Part shown: positions 34,577 to 46,568 of the stretch, piece after piece
Layout: each line of letters opens with the position of its first letter
Numbering within the stretch: position 1 is the first letter of the stretch
Source: Gigaspora margarita
Lineage: Eukaryota; Glomeromycota; Glomeromycetes; Diversisporales; Gigasporaceae
Assembly (NCBI GenBank): GCA_009809945.1
Contig: WTPW01000358.1
Location: forward strand, 88,248-152,247
Length of the DNA stretch: 64,000 nt
Direction of reading: 5' to 3'
Position numbers and translations under genes: made by a program
The notes under the pieces: generated by a model
Database searches by the model: none
What the model was told of the DNA's origin: nothing
Seen by the model: only the letters and a program-made list of their open reading frames with translations

Positions 34577-35650
34577 TGTGAAGGGCTCCCGCCTTAGGAG
34601 TTTTCTTTTTATTATTATTATTTCTTATTATTTTTTTTATTTTTATTGTTATACATATATATATATATCTTGTTTAGTAGTAGNATTAGTCGTACATATA
34701 TTATTGTTCTCTAAATAGGCTTTGTTCGTACCTGTATCGGTCAGATCGGTCCGATAGGACAGATCGGTCCGATATGTCAGATCGTTCATATCTGACAGAT
34801 CGGTCTGATATGACAGATCGGTCCGATATGTCAGATCGTTCATATCTGACAGATTGACAGATCGGTCCGATATGGCAGATCGGTACGATATGTCAGATCG
34901 GTTAGTTCTACTATTAGTTTCGCCACCAAACCTGTATCAAAGAATATGAATGTAAAAAGTATAAAAGCGATGTCCCTGTCGCCTTGAAATAAAACAACTC
35001 AGTAGAGTACAGCTCACTACGAGTTAACAACTCAGTTGAGTTTTAATACTTCGAAATCATAATAGTAGAAGTAGTAACCCTTCTAAGTTTCATCCATATT
35101 ATCCTGAATACGCTTCCGATATCCCTGTTGTTATTATAAAAACCTTGTTGTCAGTTTTGGAGTAACCTTCAAAATTCGAGTAGAAGAGTTAACGTAGAAT
35201 AGTTACTGTGATACCTTTATAGAAAAACCTTTAATTGTTACCTTGACCCATTGTTAGCAAAGTCAAACAATACTTGTGTGCCTCATTTATCGAACAATCT
35301 GATCCTGTGATACTGATATCGGACCGATATCCAAATCGACACCATAATTGGAACCTGAAAACTCAGATACCGCATCATCACGTGAACCCTGTGAAAGCAA
35401 CTTGCCAATTGCAAGCTGATATCCATATTCATATCCCATAAGCCGCAGCTAGGATTGACTAATAGATTATTGTTGATATCGTCCTACCAAGACTTTCTGA
35501 ACCTTGAGACCTGGACCAAATCTTCCACGCCTCTTTCTGCCTGCCAGTTCAAGGTTTAAGAGTCTTGAGCGCTTAGTAGATAGTATTTTAGTTAGTTTGT
35601 TTAGTTAGGTGTATAGTTTGACCCAACCACAACCGGTTTACACCTTCTCA
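34577..35650 (+). repeat. 5' LTR of the gypsy element
   Basis: Contains a subterminal array at about 34735-34900 of 18-20-bp units (CAGATCGGTCCGATATGT) with the near-palindrome ATCGGWCCGAT, followed by TATAAAAG at 34960. The array differs in unit content between the two LTRs. The arrangement suggests an enhancer-like U3 repeat. Confidence 0.9.
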
Positions 35651-35775
35651 ATTGGTGGTGACTGTGAGATTGAACTTTTTAACCTACCCGAATCAAGATT
35701 TAGATAGAACTACCAATCCAAAAACCTCTCTATAAAATCTTCCTTCAGATAGTTTAGTTTAATTGTAACTTCAAG

Positions 35776-36835
35776 ATGTCTGACATGGCCGATTTTGACA
35801 TTGAAAGACCCATTGGAGAGGAAAGACCACTTCCTCCATACGAACCCTGAAACAATAAAGACCCACGTGACAACCGTAATCAAGCTCAGAATCTTCTTCG
35901 AGATATTGCCCGAGCCTTTAGGGATGTAGCCCAACATGAGGCTCCAGCCACTCCTAGAGAAAATAACTGGGTACATGTAAGAACTTTCAAAGGCGAAGAA
36001 GATGAGGACCCCATGGAGTGGGTCGAAGCCTTTGAATGAGCTGCTGATGCCAACAATTGGGCTAGAGCTAGAAAAATTAAAATTGCTTCAGGGCATCTGG
36101 CAGGAATTGCCGCCAGTTGGTATAATGACCAGAAGGACGACCTTCTCTACTGGGATGATGATGTTAATCCCGAGGATAGTTTTGCCCAGTCATTTGTTAA
36201 ATATTTTGCAACCCCAGAAAGAAGACATCAGTGGCAGTTAGAATTAACCTCATTGAAGCAAAAATCGAAAGAAAAGGTGGACCGATATACGTATCAGTTC
36301 AAGAAATTGTTAAAGAGAATCGACCCCAATCGTCAAATACCCGCCGCATACGTTATCCGAATGTATATGGAAGGACTCCATGGGAAAATCGCCGCCTTAA
36401 TGTCCGCAGATGATTTAGAAACATTAGATGCCGCTATTGTCAAAGCAAGAAAAATAGAGGCTGGTCAGTACTACGACAAGCAGGGACCCACCAATCAAGC
36501 CCTTGACAATTTGACCAAGAAAATGCAGCAAATGGCAGTAAATTATGAAAAATTAACCACTGCCTTATCGGCAAGGGTTGAAACTACCAGCTCCTCAGTA
36601 CCATCCGGCACTTATCGGCCCAAGTCCGGCAGTATCCACTCCAGCAAGCAAGAAGCGAGGGAGTCACGTGCTATAATTGTGGTGAAAGAGGGCATATTTC
36701 CAGAAATTGCCTTGCAGAATGACGTCAATCTTCTCGAAATTTCTTTTCTACTCAAACTAGGAATACCACACAGTCAAGAAACATCAATATGTGTGATATT
36801 GTTACAAATGGTGGCAACCCAGAAGTATATGCCAT
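35776..36835 (+). other. gag-like region of the gypsy element (fossil)
   Basis: It carries the gag signature around EDSFAQSFVKYFATPERRHQ and, near the end, a CCHC zinc-knuckle (CYNCGERGH) at about 36670-36715. Part of a broken element. Confidence 0.8.
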
Positions 36836-37149
36836 GAAGAGACGTGAAAGGCCCGAAGCCGAAACAAATTGGGATGAAAGATTAAGAAAGAGGGTTGCTT
36901 CTGGCCCAAATCAACACACGCCAACACCCAACCTACGGCTATGGAAGAAATTATCCCAGAACCTACCGTAAACCTTCCGCCAATCCCGGTCGAAGCTACC
37001 AATCGGACTCGAAGACGTAGGGGACCTTCGGTCGTAGATTTAATTCCCCCATACAATATTGCAGAAGATCTGCTGAGTCAGCGTGCCAATGCCACCTACG
37101 GACAATTGTTGCAAGTCACAAAACAGCGTAATAATTTGTCACAAGCTTT

Positions 37150-37546
37150 AAAACGACCTATCATCCCCCAAACTGAAACCAACCTGGCCGATAATAAACT
37201 TGAACCAAGGACCTCCGCAGCTAAATGTTATGTTAGAATTAAAAATAATCCAATATTGGCCGTTTTAGATTCCAGAGCCACCATCAGCATAATATCAATA
37301 AAATTAGTAAAGAAACTTGGTCTCACCATCACTGAGCCCTCTAATACAGTAGTTATCACTGCCAAAGGCACCCAGGAAAGAGCATTAGGAAAGCTAGTTG
37401 GAGTAAAACTAGTAGTACAAAGCATACTGGTACCTACTAATTTCCAGGTTATTGAAAATCCTGATAAAATGATGCTACTAGAGATGGATTGGTTCCAAAA
37501 GGTCCGCGCCCGGCTTCACTTCGATGAAAAGAAGTTATTTATCTGA
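37150..37546 (+). other. Aspartic-protease-like region of the gypsy element (fossil)
   Basis: A retropepsin-type fold is suggested by a CYVRIKNNPILAVLD start and the following hydrophobic/beta pattern ending in GxKLVVQ...MDWF. Part of a broken element. Confidence 0.65.
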
Positions 37547-37561
37547 TACCTAGGGAAAGGT

Positions 37562-39250
37562 ATGAAAATCCCCGTATACCAATCCAAGGAGGATAAATTA
37601 GAACCACCCCAAAGCGAAATTGATGATAATGAAGATTTCTTCAACAACTACGAGGAAGAAAGAGACATCGAAGAGGTCGAAAGTTATTATACTGATAAGT
37701 TAGTAAAATTACATACGACCCTTGATGGAGATTGCAGTCTGGTGATATATTTAACCGCCGTAGAAGAACTTCCAACCCCTGAAGAAAATGTCCAGCCTGA
37801 ACTTACCTGTGAAGAGAAAACTAACCAGTTAGTAAAGGTAGAAGCCCTCACCCAGGAACAAAAAAGAGAAGCAACATGCCTATTAAACAAATTCAAGGGA
37901 TTATTTGCTACTGGTTTAAGTCAATTAGGCCAGTATCACAGCGTACAGCATGAAATTGATACCGGGGATGCTAGACCCATCAAGCAATCGGCCTACNGAA
38001 TTGCACCTGATGAACAAGAATTTCTAAATAAAGAAATAGANAGCCTGTTAAAAAATNGGCNAATTAGTAAAATCAAGAGTCCATGGACCTCACCGGTAGT
38101 AATCGTTCCAAAGAAAAATGGGAAACTCCGGTTATGCGTCGATTATCGTAAGCTCAATGCCGTAACGAAAAAGGATGCTTACCCCCTACCCCGAATTGAT
38201 GACCTATTAGAAACTTTCGGAAAAGCTGAATGGTTTTTTTCCCTTGACTTAGCCAGTGGATATTGGCAGATACGGATGAAAAAAGAAGACTGGAAAAAGA
38301 CCGCCTTTGTAACCTGGCAGGGCACTTATGCCTTTAATGTGATGCCTTTCGGACTATGTAATGCCCTGACAACTTTTCAAAGAACAATGAATAATATCCT
38401 CTATGAGGATATCGGAAAGAATGTTGCAGTCTATCTTGATGACATAATTATTTACTCCAAGACTTACCAAGACCATATACTTCATCTCGATATCATCCTC
38501 GCTAAAATTTCTGCAGCTGGGTTGAAGTTAAATCCTGAAAAATGTGAACTATTTCGGAATAGTATCGCCTTCCTTGAACATATAGTAGGAAAAGAAGGAA
38601 TAAGACTGGATGAAGAAAAGGTCTCTAAAGTAAAAAATTTCTCTATACCTATCAACCTACGGCAGCTACAGACTCTCCTCGGTCTGTCTTCATATTACCG
38701 GCGGTTCATTCCGAATTTTGCTACTATAGCAAAACCTTTATACAGATTATTAGAAAAAGAAGTGAAATTTGAATGGGTCACTGAGCAAGAAAATGCCTTC
38801 CAAAGCCTTAAAAACCACCTAACAACTGCTCTGGTCCTGCGGTACCCAGATTCAACAAACCCTTCTATCTCCATACCGATGCATCTGAAGTAGGACTTGG
38901 TGCTATATTAGCACAAAAAGATGAAAATAAGAAGGAGTATGCGATTGCATACGCTAGTAAAAGTCTTACCCGCCCTGAAAGAAACTATGCTACTACCGAA
39001 CTGGAATGCTATGCTGTGGTTTGGGCTGTGAAATATTTCCACCAATACTTAGGTTACAAGCCATTTATTGTGGTAACTGACCACTCCGCCCTAAAGTGGT
39101 TACAACGCTCTGCACTAAAGAGGCAAAGAGCAAGATGGATTCTGCGCCTACAACCATACGACTTCACTATACTCCATAGGGCAGGACGAATCCATCGAAA
39201 TGCAGATGCCTTATCCCGAATGGTAGAAGAATTCCCACAAAAAGAAGTTA
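37562..39250 (+). other. Reverse transcriptase and RNase H region (fossil)
   Basis: Gypsy reverse transcriptase is clear: WTSPVVIVPKKNGKLRLCVD, FSLDLASGYWQI, MPFGLCNA and YLDDIIIYSK (about 38075-38460), followed by the connection and RNase H (YASKSLTRPERNYATTELEC, then VVTDHSALKWL, HRNADALSR) to 39250. An acidic extension with several ambiguous bases runs to about 39921. Part of a broken element. Confidence 0.9.
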
Positions 39251-39959
39251 AGAACGAGGTAGTTAATTTCGACCAAAAAGCAGCAGATATAGGGAATGCT
39301 AAAAACAAACCCAATCACAGAGATGAAGTAGAAGTCTTCGAGGCAATTGCCCAAGAATATTTTACAGAAAATGACGAAATACAAGGGACTGGATGGACCA
39401 ATCAGCCTGAATGGATGAATTGGGAAGCAGGAAGTGATGANGGAGTAAGTGATACTGAANACTCCTNTGAAGATTATGANGGAGNTAACTCNGGATACTC
39501 AAGCGAAGAATATGAATGGGAACTTGCCAATTCCCAAAGAGCATGAGACCGGTTCCAGGAAGAGTTACTACGGCAGTTGGCCTATGAATTATGGGAGGAA
39601 GTAACTTGGGCAAGATGAGGAGGTTACCATTCGAACGAAAGTCCAACCTACTCATCTACCCNTAGTCCACAGCNCATGGATATAGATGAAGTCTACCTCA
39701 TTGACTTACCTCAGTNGGGAGATTCAATCACGGGTTTGGAATTTGAGGAAGAAATTGATCACGAAGCCGCTCCCTGGGAGAATTCTTCCTTCACCTGGAA
39801 TCAAGCCGATTGGAATCACAGTACCAGTGATGATTTGTGTCCTGACATGAGTATTGACCCTGACGAATGGGCACAACCCTTCGATGAATACACCGATTGG
39901 AAAACCTATGATAGTATGTAAAAATAAATAAGAGATATCAGTAAATAAGGAACTAGATA

Positions 39960-39974
39960 AAAGAAGGACAATTA

Positions 39975-40008
<34 letters not shown>

Positions 40009-41270
40009 TATTAGAGTATGGATGATCGGGATGGGATAGGGCGAGTAGAGGGGCCCTATCTGAAAAGAAAGTATTATCTACCAAAACAAACAATTTATTA
40101 AAAAAGCTATAAGTAGAATTAGAGAGAAAATGTGACCAACTGAAAGTAAACCTCACCTACATGTTAGTAAAAGGCAAGCTACCTATAGTACCCCGAACTG
40201 CCGATATGGCTTGTAGCATTATTTCAAGAAAATTTCTCCAAGAATTGGATCGAATTTTTAGGACATACCGCACATGTCGCAGGCTCATGAGAAGGGCCAG
40301 AAGTAGTAATTAAGAAGATATCCACAAGGATGGACGTTGCTATAGACTTGAAGAGGATAAACGTAAAGCGTTCGAATATTTTCAAAAATCTGCTGATATA
40401 GGTGAAGCTCATGGAATGCTTCAAGTTGGTGTTTGCTATAACGAAGGAATTGGTGTCGAAAAAGAGAAAATTAAAGAAAAATACTTGAAATCTGACAGTA
40501 AAATCGAATCCAATCCAGGTTGTCAGTGTCCTAGTACAAAGAAGTGCATATGACTCATATTCTGCTGGAACAGACACAGAAGGAAATCATTGAGTACTAA
40601 AAAGTCTATTNGAGGCTATTGTGTGATCACTGTACGATTTTTTCTATTATACAAGCTGAAACGGGTTGGCAAGAAAACATATTTCAAATGCCAATAAGAC
40701 CCATGGAAGGAACTAGAAGGAAAAGTAATACCAGTGTAAGAGGCTTGGGTATAAACTAGTTATCATTTATAAAAATCGGCACTACTTACCTTAAGTATTG
40801 AACAATTACCTGCCATACGAGGAAAAGAAAGACACAACAAGAATAATCACCTGATTCGATTCAATAATCTACGCCACGTGTGGTCAATCCAAAATTCAAG
40901 CANCGATTGGCAATCNGAATTATTTACAAATCACNTGTATCAGAATTGCTGATNGAAAGACCTATCGGCAAAACNGAATCTAAAATCAAGGTTGGGTGAA
41001 TTAAATTAATACTTAAAACCTGACATAAAACTCAATCCGGTCCAGGTTGTCGGTATCCTGGCAAGAAATTGAACCAAAGAAAACGAACATAAAGCATTCA
41101 TTTGGGAAGTCTAAATAATGGAGCCTCGGCAATATTCCACTTTAAAAATATACCTTCAGCACCGTCAATATCCACCGCATTTCAATATTCAGCAATGAAA
41201 GAACCTAGAGAAGCAAAGCAAGTTCTTCCGAACTAAAAATGGTAGTTTATATAAAGAAAATAAAAGACAA
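39960..41270 (+). other. Insert-like spacer with a host Sel1-repeat fragment
   Basis: Between RNase H and integrase lies 1.3 kb that gypsy elements do not normally have. It opens with a poly-A run (about 39979-40006). From about 40340 to 40500 it encodes DKRKAFEYFQKSADIGEA, then VGVCYNEGIGVEKEK, one whole Sel1-like repeat of the type found in host genes. A phrase with ATCCAATCCAGGTTGTCAGT occurs near 40510 and again, diverged, near 41035. This looks like capture of a piece of a host gene. Confidence 0.7.
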
Positions 41271-41279
41271 AAGAACAAT

Positions 41280-42330
41280 TGGCTTAAAGTTGTATCAGAA
41301 GCNGAAGTAGGACCGATACTTGCCTTAGCACATGATCACCCGTTGGGAGGCCATTTCGGAAAGGACATTATGTTTAATAAAATTAGAGATTATTATTATT
41401 GGCCTCAAATGTACCATGACATTCGTAAATATGTCAAAACATGTGAGAAATGTCAACGATATGGGCGCAGGAAGTTGAAGGAACCTTTACACCCGATACC
41501 TGTGCAAGCCCCATTTCACCAGGTCAGAATTGATATCGTGGGACCCTTGCCCATTACGCCATGGTCCAATAGATATATTGTAGTAGCTACTGATTATATT
41601 ACTAAATGGCCAGAAGCTCGTCAATTTCCAGAGCCAATGCACAGGAAGTGGCCAAATTCATCTACGAAGACATAATATGCCGGCACAGGTGCCCAAGCAT
41701 TTTATTGTCTGATCAAGGATCACATTTTAATAACTGTATTATAGATGAACTTCTTGCGGCTGTGAGCACTAAGCACCACTGCTCCACCCCCTATCATCCA
41801 CAAACCAACGGGCTTGTGGAGCGTTTTAACAAAACACTGTGCAGTTCCATAGCAAAGCTGGTCGACAATGTGATGGACTGGGACCTGCTAATACCATCAA
41901 TTCTATTTGCTTACCGTACTGCGAAGCAGGCTACAANCAAGGAAACTCCATTTTTTCTAGTATACGGTCGACAGGCCCATCTACCCTTACACCCAAGTGA
42001 ATCTGAGGATATATTAACTGGAACAATTATACAAAGGTTGTATGAGATCGACCATGATCTACCTACAGCCTGAAATAATGCATTACATCAAATTAGTAAG
42101 GAACAATAAAAACAAAAAGAGCGGCATGATAGGCAGATCAAAGCCACTCGTGACTTTGGAATCAGTGAAAAAGTTCTCGTGCTTGATGCTAGGAAATTAG
42201 GCACTCATAGCCATAAATTGATGCCCAAATGGAAGGGGCCATATTATATCCATGCTACCCCTAAGAATGGGCATATAAAGTACGAGAACTGGACGGAAGC
42301 GTACTTGCATCGCCCATCAATAAAAGCCTG
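41280..42330 (+). other. Integrase region of the gypsy element (fossil)
   Basis: It shows an HHCC zinc-binding N-terminus (HPLGGHFGKD ... CEKCQRYG), a D,D-E core (RIDIVGPLPIT, LLSDQGSHF, NGLVERFNKTL) and a C-terminal GPY/F-like module (KLMPKWKGPYYI) near 42215-42250. Part of a broken element; no chromodomain seen. Confidence 0.88.
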
Positions 42331-42402
42331 TTAAAACTCTATCATGAGCAGAAAATATAAAAGGCCCAAGTCCAAATCTTTAAAAACTTTATCCAAACAA
42401 AA

Positions 42403-42798
42403 ATGGATAATATCTCTACAGTACAAAGAATCCAACTCGATCGACAACTTCTTGAACCAATTAATGTAACTCCGGCTCCATGTCCCTATTCAGAGGACCA
42501 AAATCCTGCGGTAAAAATCACCGTGGCCTACTACCATTTAATGCGGGCCCGTAGAAGAGGGAACCGGATCGAATGCCTTGCTTATGCCTATTACTTAGGC
42601 TCTGTGCTCAACACTATGAACGGAATCCAATGCCGTGACATCCGAGGTATTGTCTCATGCTATTATAGTAGTGCTGCATTGCGAATCTACTATATTTTTG
42701 AGCGATATGGGGTNGAACAGGTCTACCGTACCACCNATACCACTATCGCAAGAATTCACNGCCTAACTGATGAGGAATACCGTACACTATTGTTGTAG
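42403..42798 (+). other. Extra reading frame between integrase and 3' LTR
   Basis: A 131-residue frame begins MDNISTVQRIQLDRQLLEPI and ends with ...LTDEEYRTLL. It is open over its length apart from three ambiguous codons. It is rich in Tyr, Arg and Ile, with LMRARRRGNR basic and IVSCYYSSAALRIYYIFERY hydrophobic. No signal peptide, and no domain I can name. Its position suggests an accessory gene of the element, perhaps expressed from a spliced message. Confidence 0.6.
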
Positions 42799-42836
42799 AG
42801 TACACTCGTGGTACTCGTGTATAAGGGTGNGAGAAA

Positions 42837-43919
42837 TGTGAAGGGCTCCNNNCTTAGGAGTTTTCTTTTTATTATTATTATTTCTTATTATTTTTTTTAT
42901 TTTTATTGTTATACATATATATATATATTTTGTTTAGCAGTAGTATTAGTCGTACATATATTATTGTTCTCTAAATAGGCTTTGTTCATACCTGTATCAG
43001 TCAGATCGGTCTGATAGGACAGATCGGTCCGATATGTCAGATCATTCATCTCTGACAGATCGGTCTGATATGACAGATCGGTCCGATATGTCAAATCGTT
43101 CATATCTGACAGATCGGTCTGATTTGACAGATCGGTCCGATATGGCAGATCGGTACGATATGTCAGATCGGTTAGTTCTATTATTAGTTTCGCCACCAAA
43201 CCTGTATCAAAGAATATGAATGTAAAAAGTATAAAAGCGATGTCCCTGTCGCCTTGAAATAAAACAACTCAGTAGAGTACAGCTCACTACGAGTTAACAA
43301 CTCAGTTGAGTTTTAATACTTCGAAATCATAATAGTAGAAGTAGTAACCCTTCTNAGTTTCATCCATATTATCCTGAATACGCTTCCGATATCCCTGTTG
43401 NTATTATAAAAACCTTGTTGTCAGTTTTGGAGTAACCTTCGAAATTCGAGTAGAAGAGTTAACGTAGAATAGTTACCGTGATACCTTTATAGAAAAACCT
43501 TTAATTGTTACCTTGACCCATTGTTAGCAAAGTCAAACAATACTTGTGTGCCTCATTTATCGAACAATCTGATCCCGTGATACTGATATCGGACCGATAT
43601 CCAAATCGACACCATAATTGGAACTTGAAAACTCAGATACCACATCATCACGTGAACCCCGTGAAAGCAACTTGCCGATTGCAAGCCGATATCCATATTC
43701 ATAACCAATAAGCCGCAGCTAGGATTGACTAATAGATTATTGTTGATATCATCCTACCAAGACTTTCCGAACCTTGAGACCCAGACCAAATCTTCCAGCC
43801 TCTTTCTGCCTGCCAGTTCAAGGTTTAAGAGTCTTGAGCGCTTAGTAGATAGTATTTTAGTTAGTTTGTTTAGTTAGGTGTATAGTTTGACCCAACCACG
43901 ACCAGTTTACACCTTCTCA
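42837..43919 (+). repeat. 3' LTR of the gypsy element
   Basis: 1083 bp, matching the 5' LTR throughout. Differences are mostly transitions plus a different composition of the CAGATCGGTCCGATATGT array. Confidence 0.92.
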
Positions 43920-43970
43920 ACGTCCAATACGTACTGTACGTACTGTACGTATGCTAAAATTTTTCGGTTG

Positions 43971-44067
43971 GGCCAGACCAATTAATTCGGTGGTTTACAT
44001 TACATCCTTCTCACAATGCAGAAGAGGGGGTGGGGGATGTAAACCACCGAATTAAATTGGTCTGGCC
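43971..44067. mobile_element. PIF/Harbinger-type mini-MITE
   Basis: GGCCAGACCAATTAATTCGG and GGTTTACA are mirrored by TGTAAACC and CCGAATTAAATTGGTCTGGC then C. The flanks are TTG (left) and TTA (right), close to the TTA target. 97 bp. A partial relative sits at 48505-48560. Confidence 0.8.
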
Positions 44068-44094
44068 TTATTCAATTAGAAAACTTTATCGTAT

Positions 44095-44330
44095 ACAAAG
44101 ATTAAAGGAAAAATAAAATCATGTGACAAAAGGATTTACAAAAACTGAATTTGAGTTATAATAAGCCAATACGAGGTTACAAGTCAATTCAGTCCGTCGA
44201 ATTAAGTCTCGCAAGGTTTATTAAATAAAAAGTCGAATTCAAAAAATAAGTATTTTATTTATTACGTATTCAATGTTTTAAAAGTGGATGTCGACTTATT
44301 TTTGCTTTATTGAATTTGAAGGTCTTAAAT
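44095..44330 (+). repeat. Dispersed repeat family, copy 2
   Basis: AATAAGCCAATACGAGGTT, ACAAGTCAATTCAGTCCGTC and AAGGTTTATTAAATAAAAAG match the copies at 33010-33481 and 46230-46500. Confidence 0.7.
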
Positions 44331-45212
44331 ACATTTTTAAGAGCTGTCACGTATTCGTAGAATTTATAACGTATTCGCAATGATTGTAACGAACTCGCGA
44401 CAAATTTTACGTATGTGCAAGTGGCGGAATGTTTGCAGGCTTGGAGCAGTCGCGTATTCGTGGCAATAATCGCGTATTCGCGATTTTCTAATTCTAAGCC
44501 ACCAAGCCACGTTTGGATAACCTTTTTGTTTACATGATTTAAAAATATTTACAACATAAAAAAAATAAATAAAAATAATTCGTCACACTACGAAGCATTC
44601 GTGCTTCCAGATCGCGAACATTTATGCTTCAAAGTAAACAAAGCCTCCCTACGTTATCCCTACAAGCCAAGATGACTATGAGCCAACGCCAGAGGCTAAC
44701 AATTACTAGTTTATGTGCCTCCGCCCATTGCATACAAACAACTCCTTGTAAAAAATATTACCTCCAAGCCTCCGCTACAACCAAAAGCCTTGTAATTTCG
44801 GATAGCTTGGGTCACTGGAGTCTACTGTATTACCATTTCGCATTTAAGCCACGGGTTAAAATTTTTAACCATGACACGACATTATAATGATAATCACATA
44901 CTAAGTTTAATAATGATTTTCTCAAAATCATGTGATTTTCCGAAGCCACCTTTTGTTGTGGGTCCCCCAAATATAACACAAATAACTCAAAATTTTTTAT
45001 GTTAGGACGAGTACTTAGTTTAAGGTTTGGAATAGGTTTTTGTGCATAGAGCATTTTACTTAGAGCACTGCATACTGATTAATTTGCTAGTTTTTAAGAT
45101 ATTGTAACATAGTGTAACAGTTGAATGGGAGAATAATGAGACAAAATAGACAAAAGTGGCAATTTAAACTCCAACCGGTTAATGATAATAAGGGGACACT
45201 TGAAGAACAGTT
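44331..45212. other. Geneless stretch with one unrecognised frame
   Basis: 44340-44490 repeats CGTATTCG words (ACGTATTCGTAG, GCGTATTCGTGG, GCGTATTCGCG). The frame 44624-44887 (87 residues, Ser/Thr/Gln-rich) sits in a less AT-rich patch but resembles no family I know; an exon relic is possible. Confidence 0.35.
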
Positions 45213-45336
45213 AACCCAGTGATCGAAAATCACATGATTGTTTACCAGAATTAAAACAAACGGACCTAAAAATACCCCAACCTAACCCTAACTTAGGCCG
45301 AATGCTTGTCATGTGATGTTGTGATGATCACTGGGT
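45213..45336. mobile_element. MITE with AACCCAGTGATC ends
   Basis: AACCCAGTGATC...CACATGAT is inverted as ATGTGATG...GATCACTGGGTT over 124 bp. The interior has CCTAACCCTAAC. Superfamily not assigned. Confidence 0.7.
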
Positions 45337-46229
45337 TCAATCTACCCGATAATAAGCGTTGAATTAACAAAGTTTTATATAATTCTAGGTGATAGAAAGA
45401 GCGACTGATATCAAAAAGGGAATGATGATGATTCATTGTGAGAATGGGTGATACGATTAAATGATATTGATATTGTAATTGTGACTATTAAGAAGGGAGT
45501 GTGTATATGTTCAACCGATTTAGCTCTAATAGTTACTGGAAAATAAGTTTCTGATTTACTCAAATAAAGGTCTCTTTAGCATTACACTAGCTTACTTCTT
45601 TTATTATTTCAGAGTAAATCGAAAGGAAACTTTTTTATTAATTTTATTAGGGAAAATCAGATGAGGACTCTCTCTTTTCAACATTGAAAATTTTGCACTT
45701 ACCGGTATATAAATTTAGATTTAAAATACTACACATTTGACGTGCTACCTAACTCATTGATGTGTTATCCAACACGTTTAACGTTCTATGAATCATTAAA
45801 TTTTAAGCCCAATATGTTGATGTGTTATCCTGAACATTCGATTTTATTGAAATTTTACCCCTTATAACACTAATACGCTGAACGTGCTATACAAATTGAG
45901 CAATAGGGACAAGTATATGCAAGTTTCCATCTCGGATTTTTACTAACATTTAATAATTTGATCAAAAATAGTAAGTTACTTATACTAAATGTGGAAAAGA
46001 GACGATCTAATTAAAGAAATAATAAAAAAGAAATTTGAATCTTCAATGTCAAAAATCACGATTTGTGACAATATTAAAGGTAATGATCAGGTGATATCTA
46101 TAATTTAATCTGATACAAGGGGTTAGAAATTTCCAGAAATTCTTGTAAAATGGTCAGGGGTATAACTTGATTCAAAATAACCAACTGGGCTGAGGATGCT
46201 AATAGAGGTGGGTGCACAATACAAATGTT
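45337..46229. other. Geneless AT-rich stretch
   Basis: 45735-45835 has loosely repeated TTGATGTGTTATCC-like words. No gene. Confidence 0.4.
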
Positions 46230-46500
46230 TTTATCAAAAAGAACTTTACTTATACAAAAGGTTAAGCAGAACTGAAGTCACGTGGACAACTCAAATGGAT
46301 TGACAAAAAGTTCATTAATAAGCAAGTACGAAGTTACAAGTCAATTCAGTCCGTCGAATTTTGTCTCGCAAGGTTTATTAAAGTTAAAGTCAAATTCAAA
46401 AGATAAGTTTATTTTATTATATGTTATTTATTTGAAAGTAGGAGTAGAACTTATTGCAATTTTATTGAATTTAAGGACTTATATACATTTTAACTTCTTA
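46230..46500 (+). repeat. Dispersed repeat family, copy 3
   Basis: AAGTCACGTGGACAA, GTTACAAGTCAATTCAGTCC and GGTTTATTAAAGTTAAAGTC match the copies at 33010 and 44095. Confidence 0.7.
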
Positions 46501-46568
46501 GGATTGATCACTTTACTTTAAATGCTTTTTAAATGCACATTCATAAAACTAAATTTACACACTCATGG

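Larger units (their letters stand above)
34577..43919 (+). mobile_element. Full-length Ty3/gypsy LTR retrotransposon, broken (fossil)
   Basis: 9.34 kb, flanked by ACGT on both sides (34573-34576 and 43920-43923), with LTRs of 1074 and 1083 bp that start TGTGAAGG and end CTTCTCA. A primer-site-like TGG lies just inside the left LTR (35653) and a purine-rich tract (42823-42836) precedes the right one. The order gag, protease, reverse transcriptase, RNase H, integrase is that of Ty3/gypsy. The coding region is interrupted in perhaps six to ten places, so it is not functional. LTR similarity by eye is about 97 percent, hence fairly young. Scattered single N bases suggest several near-identical genomic copies. 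Confidence 0.93.

Noticed and set aside
34649-34843. Frames with repeated NDLTYRTDLSYQTDLS peptide in the LTRs (also 42909-43199)
   Set aside because: Translation of the CAGATCGGTCCGATATGT array in the LTR; no evidence of a gene.
44624-44887. 87-residue Ser/Thr-rich frame
   Set aside because: No recognisable domain, no splice partners, and no homologue I can name; kept only as a possible relic.
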